Below, piece after piece: positions 1-8,226 of a stretch of 64,000 nt of DNA. The stretch is taken from positions 167,982 through 231,981 of the forward strand of contig DETK01000033.1 of assembly GCA_002361615.1 (NCBI GenBank). Reading direction: 5' to 3'. Source of the DNA: Bacteroidales bacterium UBA3290. Its GTDB lineage: Bacteria; Bacteroidota; Bacteroidia; Bacteroidales; UBA932. The notes under the pieces were generated by a model. That model worked only from the letters and a program-made list of their open reading frames with translations, did no database searches and had not been told where the DNA came from. Numbering within the stretch: position 1 is the stretch's first letter; every line of letters begins with the position of its first letter. The position numbers and the translations under genes were made by a program.

Positions 1-1
1 C

Positions 2-892
2 GGCTTCAGCGGCGGTGGCTTCTCGATGGAAGACATTTTCTCGCAGTTCGGTGATATTTTCGGCGGTGCGTTCGGCGGCGGTTTCGGCAGTGCTTTCGGC
101 AGCGCATTCGGCGGTGGCTCCCGCAGTTCCAGCCGGCGCGTGGCCCGTGGCAGCGACATCCGCATCAAGGTGAAACTGAGCCTGGCTGAAGTGGTCAAGG
201 GCGTGGAGAAGACCGTCAAGATCAACAAGATGGTGACCTGTCCCGACTGCCATGGCAAAGGTGCCGTCTCGGAAGCCGATATCAAGACCTGCGACCATTG
301 CCACGGTACAGGCGTGGTAACCAAGATTGCCAACACGATCTTGGGTCAGATGCAGACCACGTCGCCCTGTCCCTATTGCGGCGGCGAAGGCAAGAAGATT
401 ACCAATCCCTGCCGCAAATGCAGCGGCACGGGCCTGGTCAAGAGCGCGGAAGAAATCACGTTCAAGATTCCGGCAGGCGTGCAGGAAGGCATGCAACTGA
501 CCATCCAGGGCAAGGGCAATGCGGCCCGCAATGGGGGCGTGCCCGGAAACCTGCTGGTTGTCATCGAAGAGGAATCGCCCAAGGAAGGCGGTCTGCAGCG
601 CGACGGCAACGATCTGGTCTATACCCTGAACCTGTCGTTCCCCGACGCTGTGCTGGGCTGCTCTGTGGAGATCCCGTACATCGACAGCAAACTCAAGATC
701 AAGGTGGATCCCGGTACCCAGCCCGGCAAGATCCTCAAACTCCGCGGAAAGGGTATTCCGGAAGTCAACGGCTACGGCTGTGGCGACTACCTGATCTACG
801 TGCAGGTCTATGTTCCCAAGAAGCTGGACCGCAAGGAAAAGGAAATCATGGAGAGCTGGCGCGCTTCTTCTTCATTCACGCCCAAGTCATGA
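2..892 (+). CDS. dnaJ: Chaperone DnaJ (Hsp40), 5' end cut by window edge
   Basis: Co-chaperone that delivers unfolded proteins to DnaK and stimulates its ATPase. The window opens inside the Gly/Phe-rich linker, so the N-terminal J domain (HPD motif) lies off the left edge; the frame is open from base 2. Visible are the G/F stretch, four zinc-binding CxxCxGxG repeats (CPDCHGKG, CDHCHGTG, CPYCGGEG, CRKCSGTG) and the C-terminal substrate-binding region. The stop TGA at 890-892 overlaps the ATG of the next gene, so the peptidase may be translationally coupled to the chaperone. Family assignment is certain from the four zinc repeats; only the missing N-terminus is unknown. Confidence 0.97.
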   Translation, partial: GFSGGGFSMEDIFSQFGDIFGGAFGGGFGSAFGSAFGGGSRSSSRRVARGSDIRIKVKLSLAEVVKGVEKTVKINKMVTCPDCHGKGAVSEADIKTCDHCHGTGVVTKIANTILGQMQTTSPCPYCGGEGKKITNPCRKCSGTGLVKSAEEITFKIPAGVQEGMQLTIQGKGNAARNGGVPGNLLVVIEEESPKEGGLQRDGNDLVYTLNLSFPDAVLGCSVEIPYIDSKLKIKVDPGTQPGKILKLRGKGIPEVNGYGCGDYLIYVQVYVPKKLDRKEKEIMESWRASSSFTPKS

Positions 893-2529
893 AACGGCTC
901 TCAGTCTGGATCGTCACGCTCTTTCTCGGAATGAGCGCCTGGGCACAAGAGCAGGCCATCCGGCCGCTCGAAGTGCCCATGTCTTTTTCCGGCACCTATG
1001 GCGAGCTGCGGCACGACCATTTCCACGGCGGCCTTGACTGGCGCGTGGGTGGAAAGGTCGGCGATGATATCCACGTCATCAAGAGTGGATACATCTCCCG
1101 GGTGAGCGTCTCGCCCTGGGGCTATGGCAACGGCATCTACGTGACGCATCCCGACGGTACGACTTCGGTTTACGGGCATCTGCTCCGCTTCTGCGAGCCG
1201 GTGGCCCGGCGGGTGGAGGAGGAACAATACGCGCGTGAGAGTTTCAGCGTCAATCTGGAATTCGGCCCGGACGAGTTCCCCGTGCAGCAGGGCGATGTTA
1301 TCGGTCAGGTGGGCAATACCGGTTCCTCTGCCGGTCCGCACCTCCACATGGAAATCCGCGACTCGGAGCAGGACTTGCCGTTGAACTATCTGTCCAGGGA
1401 CGTTTATACGCCGGTCGACAAGATGTCCCCGCAGTTCCATCGCGTGTGTTTCTATGCACTGGATACCCTTCCGGTCACCGGGAGCTGGCGTATCTACAAC
1501 CTCACGCAGCCCGCTTCGGTCCGCGATACACTTGTGCTTCCGCATCGCAGCTACGTGGCCATCGATGCCACTGACCGTCAGGAAGGAACGGGCTCGAAAC
1601 TGGCTGTCGAGGAATATCGCGTCACGCTCGACCAGACGCTGCTTTTCTCCTTCAAGGTGGGGGATATGCCCTTTGACAAGGGACGCTACATCAAGTCGCT
1701 GATCCAGTTTGACGAGAGCAGGGGCGGCGGCCGCGACCTGGTCAAGAGCAAAGTCGACCCGAACAACCTGCTGGCCGACCGTATTACCAGCCGTGATGGC
1801 GGTCTGATCGTCCTTGAAGACGACGCTGTTCATACGATCCGCCTCGATGCGATCGACGAGCACGGCAACCGGGCGACGGTCCACTATAAGGTCCGTCGCG
1901 GGGACGACTTCACGCCACCGGAGCGCGACACTTCGCTGACGTATGTCCCTTGGCTTTGGTATACGCAGAATGTCGTGACTGACAGCACGATGGCCTATTA
2001 TTTGCCCGCCGGCGCACTCTACGACAACATCAACTTCAGCTATAAGAAAGTCGGCGATCCCGACCCTTCGCGCGGCATTGTCTCCGAGGTATGGCAGATC
2101 GGCACGCCCGACATTCCCTTGCAGATGGCTGGCGAACTGGAAATCGCCGCCGCGGTGCCGGAAGGCCTGGAAGATAAGACCTATATGGCCAACTACGGCA
2201 AAACCTTGACCCATTCCGGAGTGCAGGTGCGCTTTGGTACCTACTGCGTCGCGGTGGATACGGTGGCGCCTTCGATCTCTTTCCTCGGAGGGAAAGGGGG
2301 CATCGTCAATGGCAGCACCATCCGGATCAGGGTGCGCGACGACGCATCGGGTGTCTCTTCGGCCCGCGTGGAGATCGACGGGAGATGGTATCTCTCGATG
2401 CTCAAGCGTGACATCGTCTCGCTCGAACTCAAGGAAGACCGCCTCAAGCGCGGAAAACACAGGATCGACGTTTTCGTAACGGATATTTGCGGCAATGAAT
2501 CCCATGAAACCCGAGAATTTACATATTGA
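889..2529 (+). CDS. Secreted M23 family metallopeptidase
   Basis: Predicted periplasmic zinc endopeptidase acting on peptidoglycan cross-links. The first about 20 residues form a signal peptide (MKRLSVWIV...AWAQ). The LytM/M23 core follows: zinc ligands in HFHGGLD (H46, D50) and the GPHLHMEIRD motif (H151, H153), with a GHLL segment between. The remaining about 380 residues look like beta-rich domains typical of large Bacteroidota M23 proteins. The frame is open further upstream, but the start at 889 is chosen because it gives the signal peptide and forms an ATGA overlap with dnaJ. It also overlaps the next gene by about 35 bases. 546 residues. Whether it cuts peptidoglycan or another protein is not shown by sequence. 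Confidence 0.88.
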   Translation: MKRLSVWIVTLFLGMSAWAQEQAIRPLEVPMSFSGTYGELRHDHFHGGLDWRVGGKVGDDIHVIKSGYISRVSVSPWGYGNGIYVTHPDGTTSVYGHLLRFCEPVARRVEEEQYARESFSVNLEFGPDEFPVQQGDVIGQVGNTGSSAGPHLHMEIRDSEQDLPLNYLSRDVYTPVDKMSPQFHRVCFYALDTLPVTGSWRIYNLTQPASVRDTLVLPHRSYVAIDATDRQEGTGSKLAVEEYRVTLDQTLLFSFKVGDMPFDKGRYIKSLIQFDESRGGGRDLVKSKVDPNNLLADRITSRDGGLIVLEDDAVHTIRLDAIDEHGNRATVHYKVRRGDDFTPPERDTSLTYVPWLWYTQNVVTDSTMAYYLPAGALYDNINFSYKKVGDPDPSRGIVSEVWQIGTPDIPLQMAGELEIAAAVPEGLEDKTYMANYGKTLTHSGVQVRFGTYCVAVDTVAPSISFLGGKGGIVNGSTIRIRVRDDASGVSSARVEIDGRWYLSMLKRDIVSLELKEDRLKRGKHRIDVFVTDICGNESHETREFTY

Positions 2530-3586
2530 CGTAATCGGTCTGATGTCGGGTACTTCGCTCGACGGGCTGGACCTGTGCTGTGTCCATTTCGATTTTGACG
2601 GGACCTGGCACTACCGGATTGTGAAGGCCGAGAGCGTGGACTATCCGGATGAATTGCGCCGGGCGCTGGGCTCAGCCCAGGATATGACGGCGCTGGAATA
2701 TGCCCGGCTGCATTCCGATTACGGGCTCTATCTGGGGCGTCAGGTGCGGGCATTCGTGGAAAGAAATCAGCTGAAAGCCGATCTCGTGGCCTCGCACGGG
2801 CAGACGATCTTCCATCAGCCGTCCGTTCGGTTTACGGCGCAGATCGGTTCCGGTGCGGGCATTGCAGCCGAGTGCGACATCGACACGGTGTGCGATTTCC
2901 GCACGACAGATGTGGCGCTGGGAGGCCAGGGTGCACCGCTGGTGCCGATCGGCGATGCCGTCCTTTTTGGCGATTACGACTATTGCCTGAATCTGGGTGG
3001 CTTCTCGAACATTTCTTTCTCTTCTGACGGGCGCCGTCTGGCATACGACATCTCGCCCGTGAACTATGTCCTGAACCATTATGCCGGATTGCGCGGCCTG
3101 GCTTTCGACAGGGACGGTGCGCTCTCCCGCAGCGGAAAAGTCTGCGGGGAACTGCTCTCGCGGCTCAATGCCCTGGATTTTTACACCCAGCCCGGTCCCA
3201 AGTCGTTGGGACGTGAGTGGGTGGAAGAGCGTGTTTATCCGCTTATAAACGTTTATGATTTGTCGGTTGAAGATGTTCTTGCTACCTTTGTAGAACACGT
3301 TGCCATCCAGATAGGCCGGAACGTGAAGGGAGGCAGGGTGCTGGTGACGGGCGGCGGAGCCCGCAACGTCTTCCTGCTGGAGCGGATGCGTGCTGTCGCG
3401 CCCCAGGCCGGGTTTGTTGTGCCCGACCCGCTTACCGTCGATTTCAAGGAAGCCCTTATTTTCGCTCTGCTGGGCGCTCTCTACGTGGCCGGACGGCCGA
3501 ATTGCCTCTCATCTGTCACCGGCGCCGTCCGCGACAATATCGGCGGCTGCCTTTATAAAGGAAACAAATCGAATACTGCGATATGA
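2495..3586 (+). CDS. anmK: Anhydro-N-acetylmuramic acid kinase
   Basis: Cytoplasmic sugar kinase of cell-wall recycling: phosphorylates and opens 1,6-anhydro-MurNAc to MurNAc-6-phosphate. Family hallmarks are the N-terminal GLMSGTSLDGLD, SHGQTIFH, the DFRTTDVALGGQGAPLVP segment and the VTGGGARN motif near the C-terminus. 363 residues, the usual length. It follows an M23 peptidase, so peptidoglycan cutting and recycling are encoded side by side. The first ATG (2495) lies inside the peptidase gene; an ATG nine bases later (2504) is an equally possible start. The stop overlaps the next ATG at 3583-3586. Confidence 0.95.
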   Translation: MNPMKPENLHIDVIGLMSGTSLDGLDLCCVHFDFDGTWHYRIVKAESVDYPDELRRALGSAQDMTALEYARLHSDYGLYLGRQVRAFVERNQLKADLVASHGQTIFHQPSVRFTAQIGSGAGIAAECDIDTVCDFRTTDVALGGQGAPLVPIGDAVLFGDYDYCLNLGGFSNISFSSDGRRLAYDISPVNYVLNHYAGLRGLAFDRDGALSRSGKVCGELLSRLNALDFYTQPGPKSLGREWVEERVYPLINVYDLSVEDVLATFVEHVAIQIGRNVKGGRVLVTGGGARNVFLLERMRAVAPQAGFVVPDPLTVDFKEALIFALLGALYVAGRPNCLSSVTGAVRDNIGGCLYKGNKSNTAI

Positions 3587-4149
3587 AAAGACTGACCCTT
3601 ATTCTCTGCACGGTCCTGGCCGTATGTGCCTGCGCCCAGAAGGAGCCCGATCCGGTGGCGGAAGCCATCATCGCCGAATTGACGAAAGACCTCGATCAGC
3701 CCTTCGACATCTCGGTCCGCAACCTGCAGATGCTCGATTCCACGACCTTCGCGACGGAGTTCCAGCGCCGCATCAGCATCTACGATACCCGACTGCAGCA
3801 GAATACCGAGCGGATGGAAAAATACATCCGGCAGGGCATGAAAAAGAACGCCACCCTGATGTATGACGAACTCAAGAAAGACACCAGGATCTACAACGAA
3901 CTCATCGGCCTGAAGGAGATGATGGGTGGCGATACCCTGAAGATCGCCTATTATGACTATTCCTTCGCCTACGGGGGAAAGGTCGGCAGCAGCAAACTTC
4001 CCGACAAGCAGGCCTATGCGACCGTCACGCCCGAAGGCAAGGTACTGACCTGTGTCTCCGACCAGCGCGACCTCCATAAAGCCACTGGCCTGGTCATCCC
4101 CGGTTACAAGGAATTGCTCGACAGTTTCAAGGAAGAAGCGAAAGAGTGA
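3583..4149 (+). CDS. Small lipoprotein of unknown function
   Basis: A 188-residue predicted lipoprotein: hydrophobic signal followed by a lipobox ending VCAC, with the acylated cysteine about residue 18. The mature part is charged and mostly helical (many Lys/Glu/Asp), with a central amphipathic stretch about residues 60-110. I do not recognise a family. It is embedded in a tight run of overlapping genes (anmK before, rmuC after), so co-transcription is likely, but the neighbours do not point to one role. Confidence 0.8.
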   Translation: MKRLTLILCTVLAVCACAQKEPDPVAEAIIAELTKDLDQPFDISVRNLQMLDSTTFATEFQRRISIYDTRLQQNTERMEKYIRQGMKKNATLMYDELKKDTRIYNELIGLKEMMGGDTLKIAYYDYSFAYGGKVGSSKLPDKQAYATVTPEGKVLTCVSDQRDLHKATGLVIPGYKELLDSFKEEAKE

Positions 4150-5519
4150 TGGATACGCTTTCCTATTTCTTTTTGGCGGCGCTGGCCGTCGTGGTGGTTG
4201 CGGTGCTCGTGACGAGGGCCATCGTGCGCTCCCGGCTCCAGGCCCGCTCTGGTGCTGAAAAGGCCCGGCTTGAAACAGAACTCTCTCATCTCCAGGAAGA
4301 AAATGAGAGACTCAAGGGCGAGATGAAGGCGTTTCAGGACGAGATGCCCTCCCGCATCGAAAAAGCCGTGAATGCCGCCAACAAGGCGAAGGACGAGGTC
4401 CTCGAGGCGCGGGAGAAAGCACACGAGGAAGCGATGGCAACCCTGAAAGAAAACTTCGGCACGGCGCTCGGCCAACTTAAGGCTCAGGTCAAGGAAGATA
4501 CGGATGTCTTGCTCAAGGCCCGTCAAAAAGAGTTCAAGGATGCTTCCGGTGAAGCGATCGGTACCCTGCTTTCGCCGCTTAAGGACAAATTGGAAGACCT
4601 GCGCAAAGAGATGTCGGCCAACAGCGATGTCCACAAGGCTTCGCGTGAGGCGATGAAGACCGAAGTCGACAACCTGATGAAATACACGGGCCGCGTGTCG
4701 GAAAGTACCGACCGTCTGGCTGCCGCCTTCAAGTATGGCAACAAGCTGCAGGGTACCTGGGGTGAGACAATCCTCGAAGAACTGCTTTCTTCACAGGGTC
4801 TTACGGCCGGCGTCCATTTCGACGTGCAGCCTACTATCACCGATGCGGCAGGCAACGCCGTCCGCAATGAAGATGGCTCCGTGATGCGTCCCGACGTGAT
4901 TATCCACCTGGACCGCCGCCGCGAGGTCATCGTCGATGCCAAGACTTCGCTCACAGCCTATGTGGACTATGTGAATGCCTCTTCCGAAGAAGAACGGGCG
5001 CGGTATCTGAAAGCGCACGTGGACAGTCTCAAGACGCACGTCAAGGAGCTCGCCCGGAAAGACTACTCAGCCTACATTCAGAAGCCGAAGGTTTCTGCTG
5101 GCTATGTGATCATGTTCGTTCCCAATATGGGCGCGCTCTGGACAGCACTCAATGCCGAACCCGACCTGTGGCGCCGTGCTGCAGAACAGAATGTCTATAT
5201 CGCTGATGAACAGACGCTCTATGCCGCCATCCGCATCGTCCAGCTGACCTGGACGCAGCTGCAGCAGGCTGAGAATCACGAAAAGGTCTTCGCCCTGGCC
5301 GACGAGATGGTCGACCGCGTGGAGAAGTTCATGATCAGTTACGAGAGTGTCGGGAAGGCCCTGGAATCTGCCACGAAGGCATATGGCGATGCCCGTCGCA
5401 AGCTGGAGCCCCGCGGCCAAAGCATCCTGACCACCGCCCGCAAACTCACGGAAATGGGCGCCAAAAAAGGCAAACTGCTCGACAAAGCGCTGATGGATGT
5501 CGATGAAATCCCCGAATAA
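4149..5519 (+). CDS. rmuC: DNA recombination protein RmuC
   Basis: RmuC-family protein, linked in E. coli to limiting recombination at inverted repeats, with a nuclease-like fold. An N-terminal membrane anchor (residues about 5-25) is followed by a long coiled coil (about 30-150) and the conserved RmuC domain, with typical segments GTWGETILEELL, RPDVIIHL, VDAKTSL and FVPNMGALW. An upstream in-frame GTG at 4146 exists, but ATG at 4149, overlapping the previous TGA, is the better start. About 456 residues, normal for the family. It closes the first plus-strand gene run; nothing coding follows until the tRNA. Confidence 0.94.
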   Translation: MDTLSYFFLAALAVVVVAVLVTRAIVRSRLQARSGAEKARLETELSHLQEENERLKGEMKAFQDEMPSRIEKAVNAANKAKDEVLEAREKAHEEAMATLKENFGTALGQLKAQVKEDTDVLLKARQKEFKDASGEAIGTLLSPLKDKLEDLRKEMSANSDVHKASREAMKTEVDNLMKYTGRVSESTDRLAAAFKYGNKLQGTWGETILEELLSSQGLTAGVHFDVQPTITDAAGNAVRNEDGSVMRPDVIIHLDRRREVIVDAKTSLTAYVDYVNASSEEERARYLKAHVDSLKTHVKELARKDYSAYIQKPKVSAGYVIMFVPNMGALWTALNAEPDLWRRAAEQNVYIADEQTLYAAIRIVQLTWTQLQQAENHEKVFALADEMVDRVEKFMISYESVGKALESATKAYGDARRKLEPRGQSILTTARKLTEMGAKKGKLLDKALMDVDEIPE

Positions 5520-5529
5520 ACACTTGCTG

Positions 5530-5726
5530 GAAAAGCGGCTTCAGCCGCTAGTGGAGGCCGTGAGCGCAAGCCTGTGTGATAGCAGGCCGGAGCGGCAAGT
5601 ACTTGCCAGTCGCCATCAGGCGACCGCCGTAGGCCGGTACTTTTGCAACAGAGGCTCGCATGGGTAGTCGATACGCGCAGCAAAAGTACTAAGGCCGGGA
5701 GGCGCGGGGGTTGGGGCAGCGCCCCA
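5530..5726. other. Structure-rich intergenic element (multiple hairpins)
   Basis: About 200 bases without a credible gene but packed with dyads: AGCGGC-TTCA-GCCGCT (5534-5549), the 14-bp palindrome GGCAAGTACTTGCC (5593-5606), GTCGCC-ATCA-GGCGAC, a 10-bp long-range pair GTACTTTTGC (5637-5646) with GCAAAAGTAC (5680-5689), and TGGGGC-AGC-GCCCCA just before the tRNA terminator. It could be a structured RNA, a dispersed genomic repeat, or both. I cannot name an RNA family. Confidence 0.5.
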
Positions 5727-5753
5727 GTAAAAGAAAGCCGCCCTGGGGGCGGC
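5727..5753 (-). terminator. Intrinsic terminator of tRNA-Val
   Basis: On the minus strand, a GCCGCCC/GGGCGGC stem with a 3-base loop (5737-5753) follows the tRNA 3' end by two bases and is followed by a T-rich tract (TTTCTTTT). Confidence 0.7.
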
Positions 5754-5755
5754 AG

Positions 5756-5830
5756 TGGAAACAACTGGATTCGAACCAGTGACCCCCTGCTTGTAAGGCA
5801 GGTGCTCTAAACCAGCTGAGCTATGCTTCC
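5756..5830 (-). tRNA. tRNA-Val (anticodon TAC)
   Basis: Cloverleaf read from the reverse complement: acceptor GGAAGCA pairs with TGTTTCC (one G-T pair), D arm with AGCTCAGCTGG, anticodon stem CCTGC/GCAGG around loop CTTACAA giving anticodon TAC, T arm ACTGG-TTCGAAT-CCAGT, discriminator A. CCA is not encoded. Reads GUA and related valine codons. Confidence 0.95.
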
Positions 5831-5842
5831 TTTTGGGGATGG

Positions 5843-5873
5843 CAAAGGTAGGAACTTTTTGAGAAACCGCAAA
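5843..5873 (-). promoter_or_regulatory. Promoter of tRNA-Val
   Basis: Minus-strand Bacteroidota-type promoter: -7 box TACCTTTG (complement of 5843-5850), 19-base spacer, -33 TTG (complement of 5870-5872). The same two boxes with the same spacing precede tRNA-Ala at 37.9 kb. Confidence 0.75.
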
Positions 5874-5887
5874 ATTTTGATACAGTC

Positions 5888-7000
5888 ATGAATAAAACAC
5901 TTCTTTTCGTCCTTTCGGCCTTGCTGCTGCTCTCGGGGTGCCGTGCGCCGAAAGCGGAGGTCGATCCGCGGGTGTCAGCCGCCCTGGATTCCCTCCAGAT
6001 CCTGGTCGATGCGAATGGAATCCCCGTTTTCCAATACTGCTATTTCTCTCCGCAAGGCCAGTTGCACGGACTTGTGTGCGCGGAGGATACGGTCTTCAAT
6101 ATCCCGCAGAATATCAGCGAGAACAGTATTTTTCAGGCTGCATCGCTGAGCAAGCCGGTGTTCGCCTATATCGTGATGCGGATGGTGGACCGGGGCGAGA
6201 TCGACCTGGACCGTCCCATCGCCGACTATACCGATATCGACCGTTTCGACGACAAGGAGATGGCCCGGCGCCTGACGCCTCGCATCGTGCTCTCTCACCA
6301 GACGGGCCTGCCCAACTGGGCCGCCGGCCCCTCGTCGGATGAGTGGCCTACGAGCCGAATTACCTTCAAGTATCCGGTCGATTCCTGTTTCGCGTATTCG
6401 GGTGAAGGCTACGCGTTCCTCCAGCGGGCCGTGGAAGCCATTCAGGGAGAGCCGCTCGACGCCATCGCCCGTCGCGAAGTCTTTGAGCCTTTCGATATGC
6501 CGACGACATCTTACGCCTGGCAGCCTGCGTACGATACGCTGGCGCTGGTGGGTTTCAACCGGGACGGAGAAGACAGGGGTCAAGGACGCCATCCGCGTGC
6601 CAACAGCGCCTATACGCTGCGTACCAATGCCATCGAGTATGCAAATTTCGTCAGACGGGGCCTCCTGGAAGGCGAGGGCCTTTCTGAATCAGCACATAAA
6701 GAGATGTTCACGCACCAGGTCCACGCGCAGCGCTATGCCGATGAACCGCGGGCCTGCGACACTTCCGTGTTCTGGTGCCTGGGCTTCGGCGCTGTCGCTG
6801 AGCCCGCTGTAGGTGCGGGTGAATACTACTGGCACTGGGGCGACAACGGCAATTTCAAGGCGCTGTGGCTCCTGCATCCGGCAACGAAGGAAGGCTTCGT
6901 CTATTTCACCAATCGTGCGACCGGCCACGACCTTCTCGATCCTTTCCTGAAACAGCTCACCGGCGACGAGTTGCCGCTGAATGACTGGATTAGGAACTGA
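5888..7000 (+). CDS. Serine hydrolase, beta-lactamase/PBP4* fold, lipoprotein
   Basis: A 370-residue class C beta-lactamase-fold (beta-lactamase superfamily, Pfam PF00144 type) lipoprotein. The signal ends in a lipobox LLSGC. The catalytic SxxK is SLSK (about residue 88-91), the second motif is YSGEGY in place of YxN, and the third is HWGDNG. In this superfamily members are usually esterases, D-amino-acid peptidases or penicillin-binding proteins rather than resistance enzymes. The gene converges on another member of the same superfamily across a 47-base spacer; the two proteins differ in sequence and are not a recent duplication. Substrate unknown. Confidence 0.85.
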   Translation: MNKTLLFVLSALLLLSGCRAPKAEVDPRVSAALDSLQILVDANGIPVFQYCYFSPQGQLHGLVCAEDTVFNIPQNISENSIFQAASLSKPVFAYIVMRMVDRGEIDLDRPIADYTDIDRFDDKEMARRLTPRIVLSHQTGLPNWAAGPSSDEWPTSRITFKYPVDSCFAYSGEGYAFLQRAVEAIQGEPLDAIARREVFEPFDMPTTSYAWQPAYDTLALVGFNRDGEDRGQGRHPRANSAYTLRTNAIEYANFVRRGLLEGEGLSESAHKEMFTHQVHAQRYADEPRACDTSVFWCLGFGAVAEPAVGAGEYYWHWGDNGNFKALWLLHPATKEGFVYFTNRATGHDLLDPFLKQLTGDELPLNDWIRN

Positions 7001-7012
7001 GAACAGGATAAG

Positions 7013-7035
7013 ATTCCCCGGTCAAGCCGGGGAAT
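7013..7035. terminator. Bidirectional hairpin between convergent genes
   Basis: Perfect 9-bp inverted repeat ATTCCCCGG-TCAAG-CCGGGGAAT between two convergent genes. No long T-run follows on either strand, so it may act as a shared weak terminator or be a dispersed palindrome. Confidence 0.5.
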
Positions 7036-7047
7036 GACGAAGGAAGG

Positions 7048-8214
7048 TCAGAAGCCGAAGATGGATTCGATCTGCTGCATTACGGCGTAGCGGTCCCAGT
7101 CGGCGCGGTTGGCGAAGACCAGCACGAGGGCTTTGTCTTCGGGGTAGCGGGCGGCCAGGATCTTGAAGCCGCCATTGTCACCGGTATGGTAGATCACTTC
7201 TTTGGTCGTGTCCGTCTTGGGCTCGATGAACCAGCCGTAGCCGTACCAGGTGTTAGGGCGGTTCTGGTAGTCGCTCCAGGGACTGTCACTGGCGTAGATA
7301 TGGGGCGACTGGGCATCCACGCGATTGGCTTCTTCGAGCACTTTGTTCTCGCGTAAAGCGCGCTCCCAGAGCGCGAATTCGTGCGTGGAACAGTAGATGC
7401 CGCCGTCAGGCCGGGTGGCGAAGAAAGTCTCTTCTCCGTAATCGTATTCATACCATTTTTTCGGCTCGTCGGAGGGCTGGCTGTCCGCCGTGCGCTCTTC
7501 CGGCATATCTTCTACGTCAGCGTATTCGTAACCGTGCGCCATGTTCGGAATCAATTCCTGATGCTGCGGGTCGAAGTAGAGCGTCTGCAGCATACCGGCA
7601 GGGCGAAAGATGTTCTCCGTAACATATTGCGTGAAAGGCATTTTCGTGACCTTTTCGACAATGGCGCCGCAGAGGACGAAGGTAGGGTTGATATATTCGT
7701 AAGCCGTACCGGGCTCGAAGTGCAGGTAGTCGAGCGTGGGAAGATAGGACATGGCCAGTGCTTCGTCTCCCTTGATCTTCATTTCACGCGGAATGCCGCC
7801 GCGGGCATCCGGGACACCCGAAGAGTGGGAGAGGAGATGCTTGATCTGGATGTCCTTCCAGAAAGGGGCCTTGTACTCCGGAAAATACTTTGAGACAGGG
7901 TCTTCCAGCGACAGCTTTCCCTGTTCGGCCAGTTGGAGGATGGCCACGGCCGTGAACTGTTTCGACACGGAGGCGATATTGAAGAACGTATTGCCGTCGA
8001 TGGGTTTGCGGGTCTCGATGTCGGCGATGCCGTAGCCCTTGTCGAAGATGATGTCATCGCCCTTGAGCACCAGGACGGCAGCCCCGGGTTCATCGGCGGG
8101 GAACAGGGAGGAACAAAGCTGGTCGAGTTTTGCAACCGCTTCTTTTTCAGGATTTTTTGTGCAAGATACCATCATGGTCGAAAGAATCAGGAGCAGGAAG
8201 GCAAGTTTTTTCAT
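7048..8214 (-). CDS. Serine hydrolase, beta-lactamase family, lipoprotein
   Basis: A 388-residue predicted lipoprotein (signal ending VSC) of the class C beta-lactamase superfamily. Motifs: SVSK for the catalytic SxxK, YIN for the YxN element, and HTGDNGGF for the third motif, all closer to the canonical forms than in the convergent gene at 5.9 kb. It ends a minus-strand run HTH - DHODH-like - cinA - hydrolase, starting 12 bases after the cinA stop, so it is probably cotranscribed with cinA. Substrate not predictable; a D-peptidase or esterase role at the outer surface is plausible. Confidence 0.87.
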   Translation of the reverse strand: MKKLAFLLLILSTMMVSCTKNPEKEAVAKLDQLCSSLFPADEPGAAVLVLKGDDIIFDKGYGIADIETRKPIDGNTFFNIASVSKQFTAVAILQLAEQGKLSLEDPVSKYFPEYKAPFWKDIQIKHLLSHSSGVPDARGGIPREMKIKGDEALAMSYLPTLDYLHFEPGTAYEYINPTFVLCGAIVEKVTKMPFTQYVTENIFRPAGMLQTLYFDPQHQELIPNMAHGYEYADVEDMPEERTADSQPSDEPKKWYEYDYGEETFFATRPDGGIYCSTHEFALWERALRENKVLEEANRVDAQSPHIYASDSPWSDYQNRPNTWYGYGWFIEPKTDTTKEVIYHTGDNGGFKILAARYPEDKALVLVFANRADWDRYAVMQQIESIFGF

Positions 8215-8226
8215 GGTAAGGCGTTG

